A model generated the notes under the pieces. It had not been told where the DNA came from and did not search any database. It was given only the letters and a program-made list of their open reading frames with translations. Below, in pieces: positions 7,608 through 16,507 of a DNA stretch of 64,000 nt (positions within the stretch are counted from its first letter, which is position 1; each line of letters opens with the position of its first letter). A program made the translations under genes and the position numbers. Source of the DNA: Pelagibacterium nitratireducens (GTDB lineage: Bacteria; Pseudomonadota; Alphaproteobacteria; Rhizobiales; Devosiaceae); NCBI RefSeq assembly GCF_037044555.1, contig NZ_CP146275.1:2584501-2648500 (forward strand), given 5' to 3'.

Positions 7608-9500
7608 CTATTCGGCGGCTTGCTCGTCCTTGAGGTCGAGGAAGCCGCCGGATTGGCGTTCCCAGAGCCGGGCATAGTGGCCACCCCGCGCCAACAGCGC
7701 CTCATGCGTACCCTCTTCGACAACACGCCCATGATCGAGGATGACCAGCCGGTCCATGGCGGCAATTGTCGAGAGGCGATGGGCTATGGCAATCACCGTC
7801 TTGCCGTCCATGAGCTTGTCGAGCTGGCTCTGAATGGCGGCTTCCACCTCGCTGTCGAGGGCAGACGTTGCCTCGTCGAGGACAAGGATCGGCGCGTCCT
7901 TGAGCAGAACCCGTGCTATGGCGACACGCTGGCGCTGCCCGCCGGAAAGCTTGACCCCGCGCTCGCCGACCTGCGCGTGATAATCCGTCCGGCCGCGGCT
8001 GTCCTTGAGATCCATGATGAAATCATGGGCTTCGGCGCTCTTGGCAGCGGCGATCATTTCCTCCTCGTTCGCTCCGGCCCTGCCGAACAGGATGTTGGCC
8101 TTGACCGAACGGTGCAGCAGGGCCGTGTCCTGGGTCACAACCCCGATATGGGCGCGAAGAGATTCCTGGGTAACCTTTGAAATGTCCTGTCCGTCGATCA
8201 GGATGCGCCCGCTTTCCAGATCGTAAAAACGCAGCAGCAGATTGACCAGCGTGGATTTGCCGGCGCCCGAATGACCGACCAGCCCGATCTTTTCGCCGGG
8301 GCGCACGTTGAGATCGACGCCCTCGATGATGCCCTTTTCGCGGCCGTAGTGAAACCTGACATTTTCGAACTTGATCCCGGCGCCTGTGACCTTGAGCGGC
8401 CTAGCGTCAGGCGCGTCCGTCAATTCGAGAGGCTGGGCGATGGTTTCCATCGCGTTCTGGGCAACGCCGAAATGGCGCATCATGCCGTTGAGCTGCCCCA
8501 TGAGGCGCCCCTGCATCATGTTGAGGCGCAGCACCAGGCTGAGCGTGAAGGCGATAGCGCCCACGGTAATGGCGTTTGCCGTCCAGAGCTGGATGGCCAG
8601 CCAGCCGAAAGCCATGATCATTACGGTGCTCAGCAGGCCCATGGAGGCCCGCATGCCCGTCACGAGACGGGCCAACCGGGTCGCGGAATCGAGGAAACGC
8701 TCGAACCCCTTTTTGACGTAGGTGTCGTTGTCTTCGGCGTTGCCGAACAGACGCAGGGTCTGGACGTTGGCGAAGCTGTCGGTGATCCGGCCGTTGAGCA
8801 CCGAAGCATTTTCGGCGTTCTCTGCGGCGCGGGAGCGCATGCGCGGCACATAATAGCGGGCCATCAGGAGAATGGCAGCGATCCAGATCACCACAAGCGC
8901 CGCCATGCGCCAGTCGAGCTGGGCAAAAAGGAAAATTGTCGTGCCGGCAAAAATGGTCAGCGCCCAGCCGATCTGGATGACGCTGGCGACGAAATCGTTG
9001 AGCGATTGGGCGGCCTGGGACACCTTGGTGACCAGCCGTCCCGCGAAATCATCGTTGAAAAACCGGATAGACTGGCGCGATACATAGCCATAGGTCTGCC
9101 AGCGCACCATTGTGTTGAACCCGCGCCCGATGGTCTGTTCCTCGACCAGCGCCTGCAACGCGGGCGCCGCAAAGCGCCCCACCACCACAACGACCAGCAT
9201 CATGGCAAGCTCGGTGCCGTGGGCGGAAATCAGCCCGGCCCAGCCGCCCGCTGCATCGGTGCTTTCCAGCAGATCGATGAGCCGGCCCATATAGAAAAAG
9301 AACAGCGCCTCGAACAGCGAGGTGAGGCCCGTAAACAAGAGGACCGCGAGGTAGGGCGCCTTGGCCTGGCGGATATAATACCAAAGGAACGCCCAGATCG
9401 TGTCGGGCGGCTGGATATCTCCCTTGTGCTCGAAGGGCATGATCCAGGTTTCGAAGATTTTCGAGATGCGGGCGGGAAGGCTGAGGGTCTCTTGCGTCAT
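7608..9500 (-). CDS. ABC transporter, fused permease-ATPase half-exporter (second of tandem pair)
   Basis: This 630-residue protein has an N-terminal six-helix exporter membrane domain (about residues 50-345) and a C-terminal ATPase with Walker A GHSGAGKS, signature LSGGQRQRVA, Walker B ILVLDEATSALD (catalytic Glu present) and the switch His in IAHRLST. It resembles MsbA/ATM-type multidrug or lipid exporters. The neighbouring gene at 9589 encodes a close relative, particularly in the ATPase half, so the pair is either a tandem duplication or a heterodimeric exporter. An operator-like palindrome lies about 35 bp before the ATG. Confidence 0.93.
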   Translation of the reverse strand: MTQETLSLPARISKIFETWIMPFEHKGDIQPPDTIWAFLWYYIRQAKAPYLAVLLFTGLTSLFEALFFFYMGRLIDLLESTDAAGGWAGLISAHGTELAMMLVVVVVGRFAAPALQALVEEQTIGRGFNTMVRWQTYGYVSRQSIRFFNDDFAGRLVTKVSQAAQSLNDFVASVIQIGWALTIFAGTTIFLFAQLDWRMAALVVIWIAAILLMARYYVPRMRSRAAENAENASVLNGRITDSFANVQTLRLFGNAEDNDTYVKKGFERFLDSATRLARLVTGMRASMGLLSTVMIMAFGWLAIQLWTANAITVGAIAFTLSLVLRLNMMQGRLMGQLNGMMRHFGVAQNAMETIAQPLELTDAPDARPLKVTGAGIKFENVRFHYGREKGIIEGVDLNVRPGEKIGLVGHSGAGKSTLVNLLLRFYDLESGRILIDGQDISKVTQESLRAHIGVVTQDTALLHRSVKANILFGRAGANEEEMIAAAKSAEAHDFIMDLKDSRGRTDYHAQVGERGVKLSGGQRQRVAIARVLLKDAPILVLDEATSALDSEVEAAIQSQLDKLMDGKTVIAIAHRLSTIAAMDRLVILDHGRVVEEGTHEALLARGGHYARLWERQSGGFLDLKDEQAAE

Positions 9501-9534
9501 GTTCTGATAAATGGCGTCGGCGAGAGATTATGTC

Positions 9535-9546
9535 AAGATATATCTT
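9535..9546. promoter_or_regulatory. operator-like palindrome upstream of ABC exporter
   Basis: AAGATATATCTT is a perfect 12-bp palindrome in otherwise GC-rich DNA, 35 bp from the start of the exporter ending at 7608. On the minus strand it continues as ATCTTGACATAATC. A related site precedes the other exporter (11539-11552). AT-rich sites of this shape are bound by PadR-type repressors of exporters in other bacteria, but no such regulator is in the window. Confidence 0.5.
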
Positions 9547-9588
9547 AGAAACACGCTTACGCCGCCACCAGCCTTCCCGTCTTTCACG

Positions 9589-11454
9589 TTATTGCGCGGC
9601 AACCTCCTCGGCATCCGCGTCGATGAAGCCGCCGGACTGGCGGGCCCACAGGCGGGCATAGGTGCCGCCCGTTTCCACAAGCTCGGCATGGGTGCCTTGT
9701 TCCACCACCCTGCCCTCTTCGAGGATAATGAGCCGATCCATGGCGGCGATCGTCGAGAGCCGGTGGGCAATGGCAATCACCGTCTTACCTTCCATAAGCA
9801 TGTCGAGCTGGCTTTGAATTGCCGCTTCGACTTCGGAATCGAGCGCCGAAGTTGCCTCGTCGAGCACCAGGATCGGCGCATCCTTGAGCAGCACGCGCGC
9901 AATCGCAATGCGTTGGCGCTGGCCGCCCGAAAGCTTGACGCCACGCTCGCCGACATGAGCATCGTAGCCCTTGCGGCCCTTGGCATCGACCAGCGTCAGA
10001 ATGAAATCATGGGCTTCGGCCTGCCGCGCGGCGTCGATCATCTGCTCATCGGTGGCATCGGGGCGACCGTACTTGATATTGTCGGCCACCGAACGGTGCA
10101 GGAGCGATGTGTCCTGGGTCACGACCCCGATGTTGGCGCGCAGCGAATCCTGGGCGACCGATGCCACGTCGGTGCCATCGATGAACACGTGCCCGCTCTG
10201 GCGATCGTAGAAGCGCAGCAGCAGATTGACGATCGTCGACTTGCCCGCCCCCGAACGTCCGACAAGGCCGATCTTTTCCCCGGCGCGGATATGCAGGTTG
10301 AGCCCTTCGATAACCTTGGAGCTCTCATCGTCACCCTTCTTGCCGTAGTTGAACGCCACGTCCTTGAAAACGATATCGCCCTTAACCCGTTCAAGCCTGG
10401 GCGCATCGGGTTCATCGGCGACGATCGAGGGGAGCGAGAGCGAATTGATGCCGTCGCGCACCGTGCCGATGTTCTCAAACAGCGCCGACATTTCCCACAT
10501 GATCCACTGGCTCATGCCCTGGAAGCGCAGAACGATGGCAGCGGCCGCCGCAACGGCACCGGCGCTGACCAGATCGTCGAGCCAGAGCCAGATGCCGACA
10601 AAGCCCACGGCAAACAGCAACAATCCATTGAGAATGGTAATGCCTTGGTTGAGGATCGTCACATAGCGCATCTGGCCGTGGACGGTATCGAGGAACTCGT
10701 CCATTGCTTCTCGGGCGTAGGTTTCCTCGCGGCTCGAATGGGAGAACAGCTTGACCGTCGCGATGTTGGTGTAGCTGTCGACAATCCGGCCGGTCATCAT
10801 CGAGCGCGCGTCGGCCTGCAGTTCGGAAATCTTGCCCAGTTTGGGCACATAATAGCGCAGCAGCAAGACATAGGCGATGACCCAGACAATGAAGGGCAGC
10901 GCCAGCCAGACATTGTTCATGGCCGCCAGAACCACGGCACCGATGAAATAGACAATGACGTAATTGAGCACGTCGAGCAATTTCATCACCGTTTCGCGTA
11001 CGGCGAGCGCTGTCTGCATCACTTTGGTGGCGATGCGGCCGGCAAATTCGTCCTGGAAATAGCTCATCGATTGGCGGATGAGATAGCGGTGCGCCATCCA
11101 GCGGATACGCTGGGGAAAATTGCCCAGAAGCGTCTGGTGGATGATCAGGTTCGAAATCAGCACCAGCGTCGGCACGACGAGCAGCACAAACAGGCTCATC
11201 CAGAACAGCATCGGACCTTCCTGGGCCAGGAAGGTGTCCTTGTCGGCAGCCGAAAGCCAGTCGATCACGTTGCCGAGGAACCCGAACAGGGCGATTTCGG
11301 CCAGTGCAACCAGCGTCGAGAGCACCGCCATGGCAATCAGGGGCAGCTTTACGCCGTCCATATAGTGCAGGCAGAAGGCCAGCAGCGTATTGGGCGGCTG
11401 CGAAGGCGCTTCGGGCGGATAGGGATTGAGCAGTTTTTCGAACCAGCGGAACAT
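9589..11454 (-). CDS. ABC transporter, fused permease-ATPase half-exporter (first of tandem pair)
   Basis: Starting at MFRWFEKLL this is a 621-residue half-exporter; an upstream Met 17 codons earlier adds a Cys/Arg-rich stretch that is unlikely to be coding. The membrane domain spans about residues 30-320. The ATPase has Walker A GRSGAGKS, signature LSGGQRQRIA, Walker B with Glu (LVLDEATSALD) and the switch His (IAHRLST), so it is predicted to be active by itself. It is transcribed toward the gene at 7608-9500, with an 88-bp gap that holds that gene's own operator-like site. Both being catalytically complete favours either homodimers or a symmetric heterodimer. Confidence 0.92.
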   Translation of the reverse strand: MFRWFEKLLNPYPPEAPSQPPNTLLAFCLHYMDGVKLPLIAMAVLSTLVALAEIALFGFLGNVIDWLSAADKDTFLAQEGPMLFWMSLFVLLVVPTLVLISNLIIHQTLLGNFPQRIRWMAHRYLIRQSMSYFQDEFAGRIATKVMQTALAVRETVMKLLDVLNYVIVYFIGAVVLAAMNNVWLALPFIVWVIAYVLLLRYYVPKLGKISELQADARSMMTGRIVDSYTNIATVKLFSHSSREETYAREAMDEFLDTVHGQMRYVTILNQGITILNGLLLFAVGFVGIWLWLDDLVSAGAVAAAAAIVLRFQGMSQWIMWEMSALFENIGTVRDGINSLSLPSIVADEPDAPRLERVKGDIVFKDVAFNYGKKGDDESSKVIEGLNLHIRAGEKIGLVGRSGAGKSTIVNLLLRFYDRQSGHVFIDGTDVASVAQDSLRANIGVVTQDTSLLHRSVADNIKYGRPDATDEQMIDAARQAEAHDFILTLVDAKGRKGYDAHVGERGVKLSGGQRQRIAIARVLLKDAPILVLDEATSALDSEVEAAIQSQLDMLMEGKTVIAIAHRLSTIAAMDRLIILEEGRVVEQGTHAELVETGGTYARLWARQSGGFIDADAEEVAAQ

Positions 11455-11888
11455 CGGACAACCAGAAGGGAAGAGAACCCGGCATTCCCGCCCGCGCCTT
11501 CCCACATGCGCAAGCGGAACCTGAGGTGATTAATTTAACAAGATAATACTTGATAAATTCAATTCCGAAATTCGTCAAGCACTGACCTTGCCGCAAGGAC
11601 GCTGCAGCATCTGTAAATCCGACACCGGATAAATCCGTTGGACAGCCGCATAGAATAGCAGCCTTGGGAATGAGTCGCATGTCTCTTGGATGACACCGGC
11701 CCAGCGCAGCGCGACCCTTAACAAAGTGGAAATATTTTTTTCGGTCCTAAGTGACTCTGCCGACTCGACAATTCCGGTCCGCGCAAATACCGGCAAAAAA
11801 TGCCTATGGACAAGAGTCATGCAACCGATTCAAAGTCTTAGCATCACGAAATTGGTAGGGGCAGCCGCTGGAACGCGGTTGATCGGGC
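11455..11888. other. 434-bp divergent promoter region, no gene
   Basis: The region lies between the exporter (minus) and a histidine kinase (plus). It is AT-richer than its surroundings, notably 11528-11560, where the palindrome-like exporter operator sits. Short frames overlap here but none is recognisable. Likely it holds both promoters. Confidence 0.55.
11539..11552. promoter_or_regulatory. operator-like imperfect palindrome upstream of ABC exporter
   Basis: CAAGATAATACTTG has 4-bp perfect arms (CAAG/CTTG) and lies 85 bp before the start at 11454. Read on the minus strand, it shares an AAG..N..TATCTTG core with the site at 9535-9546, suggesting the same regulator for both exporters. Confidence 0.4.
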
Positions 11889-13601
11889 ATGGGTTCGGCG
11901 GAGACATCCGGCGGCAGCGATATGGGATTCGGGGACCAAGCCAAGGGCCTGGTGCAGCGTCTTCTGGCCGCCGGGAATCTGCCGGTTCCTGCCCTTTTGG
12001 CGCTCGTTGCGACCCTTGCCTCGGCGGCGCTTTTCATTGGCAATGATTTTGCCCGCTCACAGATCGACCTTGAGAAGCGGGCTCAACTGGTTGCTGCCCT
12101 TGCTGCGGCCCAGATTGCACCGGACCACTTCGACACCCTGCCCTCCAGCTTGCCCTTGCTGCCGTCCGGATTTGCGGACAGCACCCATTTTGTTGTTCTC
12201 GGCGCCGATGGGCAGGTGCTCCTCGGTGTATCGCCCGCAGCGACGGGAGACGATGCCAGCCCACTCCTGCCGCGAGATCAATATGTTCATGCCAGGGCGC
12301 CGCTCACGAATGACGCGGGCGAAGTCGCTGTGTTCATTTCCCGGTTTTCCGTTCTCGACGATCTCGCGTGGCGCCATGGCTGGATTCTTGCCGGCCTGTT
12401 GTTGGGCGCGGGGCTGATCGTTCACACGAGCTACCGGCGGACCAGACGTGGCGCGGCCCTGCTTCCAGCCATCGAAGCCGTGCCATACGGACTGGCACAT
12501 TGGTCTGAGGACGGGCTTCTGGTCTGCACCAACCCCGCTTTTGCGCGTCTCTTGCGGCTTGATCGGACGGCAACAATGCCCGGCGCCTGTTACTCCGATA
12601 TCAGCGAAACGATTTCAGGCGAAGTTTCCGCCCGTCCGGTCCTTGATACCGAGCGCCAGCGTGTCGTCGAGGTGGCGCGCGAGGATGGCTCGGTTGTGAT
12701 GCTCGACGAACGCCCCTGCCCGTCCGGCGGCTTCATCACCATCGTCACCGATATTACCGAGCGCAAGGCCGCCGACCGGCTGCTGGGTTCGATCCGGGAA
12801 GAACAGCGCCAGCTCGCCCGGCGCTACCACGAGGAAAAGGTAAAGGCCGAGGCTTCAAGCCGTGCCAAGACGAGTTTTCTTTCCCACCTCTCCCACGATA
12901 TCCGCACACCGCTCAATCACATAATCGGCTTTGCCGACATGATCGCGCTCGAGACCTTCGGTCCCCTGGGCGACCCCAAATATCGATCCTATGTCACCGA
13001 CATCAAATGCGCCGGTGAAAAGCTGCTGACGTCTTTTGCGGAAATTCTTGAATTCGCCGAACTCGAAGGTGGCCGTAAGACTCTCAAAAAAGAGACCATC
13101 GCCATCGACGATCTGCTTTCAGGCTGTTCGATCCGCTTTGCCGGTCGCGCCGCCAAGGCCGGCGTACGGCTCGACGTGGCGCGGCGCACCCAGGGCGACC
13201 TTCTGGCCGACCGGCATTATCTCGACCGCATGCTCGCCAATCTGATCGAAAACGCATTGCGATTCACTCCGGCCGGCGGCTTGATCCGGGTCGCCGCCTG
13301 GCCAGCGGACAATGGCGTCGTGCTTGAAGTGACCGATACCGGCGCGGGCATGAGCCAAGAGCAGATGAGCAAGCTCTCCCAGCCTTTCGCGCTTCCCGAT
13401 GCCGCGTTCACGCGGGACCATGACGGCGTCGGCCTGGGCATCGCCATCGCGCGGGCCGTGGCGGAACAAAGCGGTGGGCGGCTGGCCATAGATTCGCTGG
13501 AGGGCATCGGGACCACTGTGGCCATTTCCCTGCCCATGGCGCCGGCGCAGGAACACAAATTGCCAACCCCGATTTCAATTGCCACGGCGCAGGCGGCCTA
13601 G
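11889..13601 (+). CDS. membrane-bound PAS-type sensor histidine kinase
   Basis: The 570-residue product has a membrane segment near residues 24-50, a small extracytoplasmic domain, a second segment near 160-180, a PAS-like region (about 190-290), a short coiled coil, then the dimerisation and phosphotransfer domain with the H-box SHLSHDIRTPLNHIIGF, and an ATPase domain with N-box NLIENALRF, DTGAGM and GVGLGIAIA. The LSHDIRTPLNHIIGFAD wording is typical of the DivJ/PleC/PdhS-related kinases of alphaproteobacteria, which feed the DivK-CtrA cell-cycle system; that link is an inference. No response regulator is adjacent. Its TAG stop overlaps the glnE stop in a shared CTAG. Confidence 0.88.
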   Translation: MGSAETSGGSDMGFGDQAKGLVQRLLAAGNLPVPALLALVATLASAALFIGNDFARSQIDLEKRAQLVAALAAAQIAPDHFDTLPSSLPLLPSGFADSTHFVVLGADGQVLLGVSPAATGDDASPLLPRDQYVHARAPLTNDAGEVAVFISRFSVLDDLAWRHGWILAGLLLGAGLIVHTSYRRTRRGAALLPAIEAVPYGLAHWSEDGLLVCTNPAFARLLRLDRTATMPGACYSDISETISGEVSARPVLDTERQRVVEVAREDGSVVMLDERPCPSGGFITIVTDITERKAADRLLGSIREEQRQLARRYHEEKVKAEASSRAKTSFLSHLSHDIRTPLNHIIGFADMIALETFGPLGDPKYRSYVTDIKCAGEKLLTSFAEILEFAELEGGRKTLKKETIAIDDLLSGCSIRFAGRAAKAGVRLDVARRTQGDLLADRHYLDRMLANLIENALRFTPAGGLIRVAAWPADNGVVLEVTDTGAGMSQEQMSKLSQPFALPDAAFTRDHDGVGLGIAIARAVAEQSGGRLAIDSLEGIGTTVAISLPMAPAQEHKLPTPISIATAQAA

Positions 13602-16495
13602 CCTCTCATGTTCTTGTAAAATTGAGCGGCTGCCGCGCTCACTTCCGCGCGCATCGCCACGATGTCGGCCTCCAGTCTGGCGAAATCGGGATAGTTGGCA
13701 CGGCGCGCCACCAGTTCACGGAAGGCCGGTGTCCAGCCCTCGTCCTTGAGCGGATCGAGAAGGCAAGCGCTCATCAATTGCAGGATCGTCGCATAGGTCG
13801 CATGGATTTCCGCGAGGCGCTCGCCTTGCGGAAGGGTGCCTGTTTCCGTCAGCCTTAAGAGCACTTTGGCTGGCGGGGCCTGTGGTACATCGAGCTTTGC
13901 CCCTTCGAGAAGTTGCGCCGTCTGGGCGACAAATTCCAGATCGACCAGCCCGCCATCATGGAGCTTGAGATCGAAAGGGTGACGCGGCGGACGCTCCCTG
14001 GCCATCAGGGCGCGCATGTCGAGAACATCTCCCACGATTTTTGCCCGGTCGCGCGGAAGCGCCATGATGCGGGCAATCTCGCTATCGACGGTTTCGGCCA
14101 ATCCCTCATCACCGATCGCCACGCGGGCGCGGGTCAGCGCCAGATGCTCCCATGTCCAGGCCTCATCGCTCTGATAGGTGCGGAAGCGTTTCAGGCTGGT
14201 GGCCAGCGGTCCGGCATTGCCCGAGGGCCGCAGCCGCATGTCAGCCTCGTAAAGCACCCCTTCGGCGGTTGGCGCGGAAATGGCAGCAACGAGCCGCTGA
14301 GTGAGGCGCGTGAAGTAGGTGGCGACGTCGAGCTCTCGCTCTCCATCCGACCCTGTCGTGCCCTCGGGTACATCGTAGAGCAGTATGAAATCGAGATCGG
14401 AGGTCAGCGTCATCTCCCGGCTGGCCATCTTGCCGAAACCGAGCAGTCCAACCTGCGCGCCGGGGACCGATCCGTGCCGTTGCGCAAAATTTTCGCGCAC
14501 AGCAGCAAACAGCCGGGCCAGCAGTGTTTCGGCCAGTGCCGTAAACTGGCGGCCCGCCTGTTGCGCCGACAACGCGCCGCCCACAAGGCCGGCAGCGATG
14601 AGAAATTTCTGTTCCTGCCCGATGATGCGCGCCCGGTCGATCAGATCCTCGAAGCTGCGGGCTTCGCTCAGAAAGGCATCGACGCTGGCCACAAGGTTTT
14701 CCGAGGTTACGATATCGCCGGCGAAGGACGGATCGATCAGCCCGTCCACCACATGGGCCCGATGGATCACAGCCTCGGCCAGCCTCGGCGCCGAGGACAT
14801 GAAATCGAGCAGCAACTGGCGCAGATGGGCGTGATTGCGCAGCAGCGCAAACATCTGCACGCCCGCCGGCAGCCGGGTCAGGAAATCGTTGAACCGGGCA
14901 AAGGCGATATCGGCGTTGCCGCTATCGGCAAAGGTCTTGAGCAGCCCGGGGATCAACTCGGTCAGATGCTCGCGCGCCTTTGAGGCGCGGGTTGCCGCAT
15001 AGCCCCCATAATGCCATTTGCGAATGGTGGCCGAAACGGCAGCGGGATTGGCGAACCCCAGATTTGCGAGGGTTTCGAGCGTATCCGGGTCATCGTCCGA
15101 ACCGGTAAACACCAGATTGCCCAGATCTCCCGAAAGGCTCTCGCCCTCGGAAAACAGCTCGGCGTAATAATCGGAAACCCGGGCCAGAGCGGCGCGATAG
15201 TCGGCCTCGAACGCCTCGCGGGTCGCGCAGCCCATTAGCAGCGCGATCTGCGCGACGCCCTCTTCGGTCTCGGGCATCACATGGGTTTGTTCGTCGCGCA
15301 GCATCTGGAGCCGGTTTTCCACGGCCCTCAGGAACCAGTAGGTTTGCTCAAGATCCTTTGCCGCCTCGGGGCTGATCCATTTGCCCTCGACCAGCGCCGC
15401 CAGCGCCTCTACCGTTGGCCGGATACGCAGGGCGGGATCGCGCCCACCGGCGATCAATTGCTGGGTCTGGACGAAAAACTCGATCTCGCGGATACCGCCG
15501 CGCCCCAGCTTGACGTTATGGCCCAGCACACGCTGTTCACCCACCTTGCGGTGAATGTTGATCTGACGCTTCATGGCCTGAATATCGGCGATCATCGCGA
15601 AGTCGAGATGTTTGCGCCAGATGAAGGGCGCGAGTTCCTTTAAAAACTGATTGCCCACTCCGATGTCGCCGGCGCAGGGCCGCGCCTTGATCCAGGCCGC
15701 CCGTTCCCAGTTCTGGCCGCGCGATTCATAATAGCCCAGCGCTGCATCGAACGATATCGCCACCGGGGTCGAGCCCGGGTCGGGGCGCAGGCGCACGTCG
15801 GTGCGGAACACATATCCGTCGGCCGTTCGGTCCTGCATGATGGACACCAGCCGGCGGATGATCCGGACATAGAATTTGTTGTGATCGGCATCCTCGGGCA
15901 GCACCGCCACCATCGGATCGTAGAACGCGACAATGTCGATATCGGAGGAATAGTTGAGTTCCTGCCCGCCATGCTTGCCGAGTGCAAAGATCGCAAGACC
16001 CGAATTGGCGGCGCTGGCCTGTTCGACTCCCTGGGCCAGCTTGCCCTCGCGCGCGGCCTCGTCCATCAGGAAATCGAGCGTTGCCTCCAGGGCTGCGTCC
16101 GCAAGATCTGACATGCAGCGCGTGGTTTCCCGTGATGTCCAGACACCGCCGATTTCGGCCACCGCCGACAGCAGTGCCCCGCGCGCCTTGCCGACCCGCA
16201 GCCGCTTTGCCAGTTCGGCCTCGGTCTCACAGGAGCCCGCCGAAATCATCTCGGCGATCACCCTGGAAAAAGCCGATTGGGGCTCATCCTGCAGGGCCTC
16301 GGCGAACCACTGGGCATGCTGGACTGCGAGGTCGCGCAGATAGGGGGCGGTCGCAAAGATCGGGCCCAGAGTGGCCGCAGCGGTTTCAAACGCTGCACGC
16401 TCGCTCTCGCCCAGTGTCTCGGTCACATCGTCCGGCAGCGCCATGTTTTCGGGCGCTGCATCGAGTGCACGCAATCGCGGTCCCAGTGCCGTCAT
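13598..16495 (-). CDS. glnE: bifunctional glutamine synthetase adenylyltransferase / adenylyl-removing enzyme
   Basis: The 965-residue length and architecture match GlnE: an N-terminal nucleotidyltransferase with ALGKHGGQELNYSSDIDIVAFYD (metal-binding DxD) that removes AMP, the conserved block GRGGIREIEFFVQTQQL, and a C-terminal nucleotidyltransferase with LGFGKMASREMTLTSDLDFILLYD that adds AMP to glutamine synthetase. It tunes nitrogen assimilation with PII proteins in the cytoplasm. The start lies 12 bp after the stop of the upstream histidine kinase, so it is probably co-transcribed with the degP-linked two-component pair, an order I recall from other Rhizobiales. Confidence 0.97.
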   Translation of the reverse strand: MTALGPRLRALDAAPENMALPDDVTETLGESERAAFETAAATLGPIFATAPYLRDLAVQHAQWFAEALQDEPQSAFSRVIAEMISAGSCETEAELAKRLRVGKARGALLSAVAEIGGVWTSRETTRCMSDLADAALEATLDFLMDEAAREGKLAQGVEQASAANSGLAIFALGKHGGQELNYSSDIDIVAFYDPMVAVLPEDADHNKFYVRIIRRLVSIMQDRTADGYVFRTDVRLRPDPGSTPVAISFDAALGYYESRGQNWERAAWIKARPCAGDIGVGNQFLKELAPFIWRKHLDFAMIADIQAMKRQINIHRKVGEQRVLGHNVKLGRGGIREIEFFVQTQQLIAGGRDPALRIRPTVEALAALVEGKWISPEAAKDLEQTYWFLRAVENRLQMLRDEQTHVMPETEEGVAQIALLMGCATREAFEADYRAALARVSDYYAELFSEGESLSGDLGNLVFTGSDDDPDTLETLANLGFANPAAVSATIRKWHYGGYAATRASKAREHLTELIPGLLKTFADSGNADIAFARFNDFLTRLPAGVQMFALLRNHAHLRQLLLDFMSSAPRLAEAVIHRAHVVDGLIDPSFAGDIVTSENLVASVDAFLSEARSFEDLIDRARIIGQEQKFLIAAGLVGGALSAQQAGRQFTALAETLLARLFAAVRENFAQRHGSVPGAQVGLLGFGKMASREMTLTSDLDFILLYDVPEGTTGSDGERELDVATYFTRLTQRLVAAISAPTAEGVLYEADMRLRPSGNAGPLATSLKRFRTYQSDEAWTWEHLALTRARVAIGDEGLAETVDSEIARIMALPRDRAKIVGDVLDMRALMARERPPRHPFDLKLHDGGLVDLEFVAQTAQLLEGAKLDVPQAPPAKVLLRLTETGTLPQGERLAEIHATYATILQLMSACLLDPLKDEGWTPAFRELVARRANYPDFARLEADIVAMRAEVSAAAAQFYKNMRG

Positions 16496-16507
16496 GGCAG
16501 AACCACT

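Noticed and set aside
9511..11529. 672-codon plus-strand frame opposite the ABC exporter
   Set aside because: Antisense shadow of a clear ABC gene; the shadow reads as low-quality His/Asp-rich sequence.
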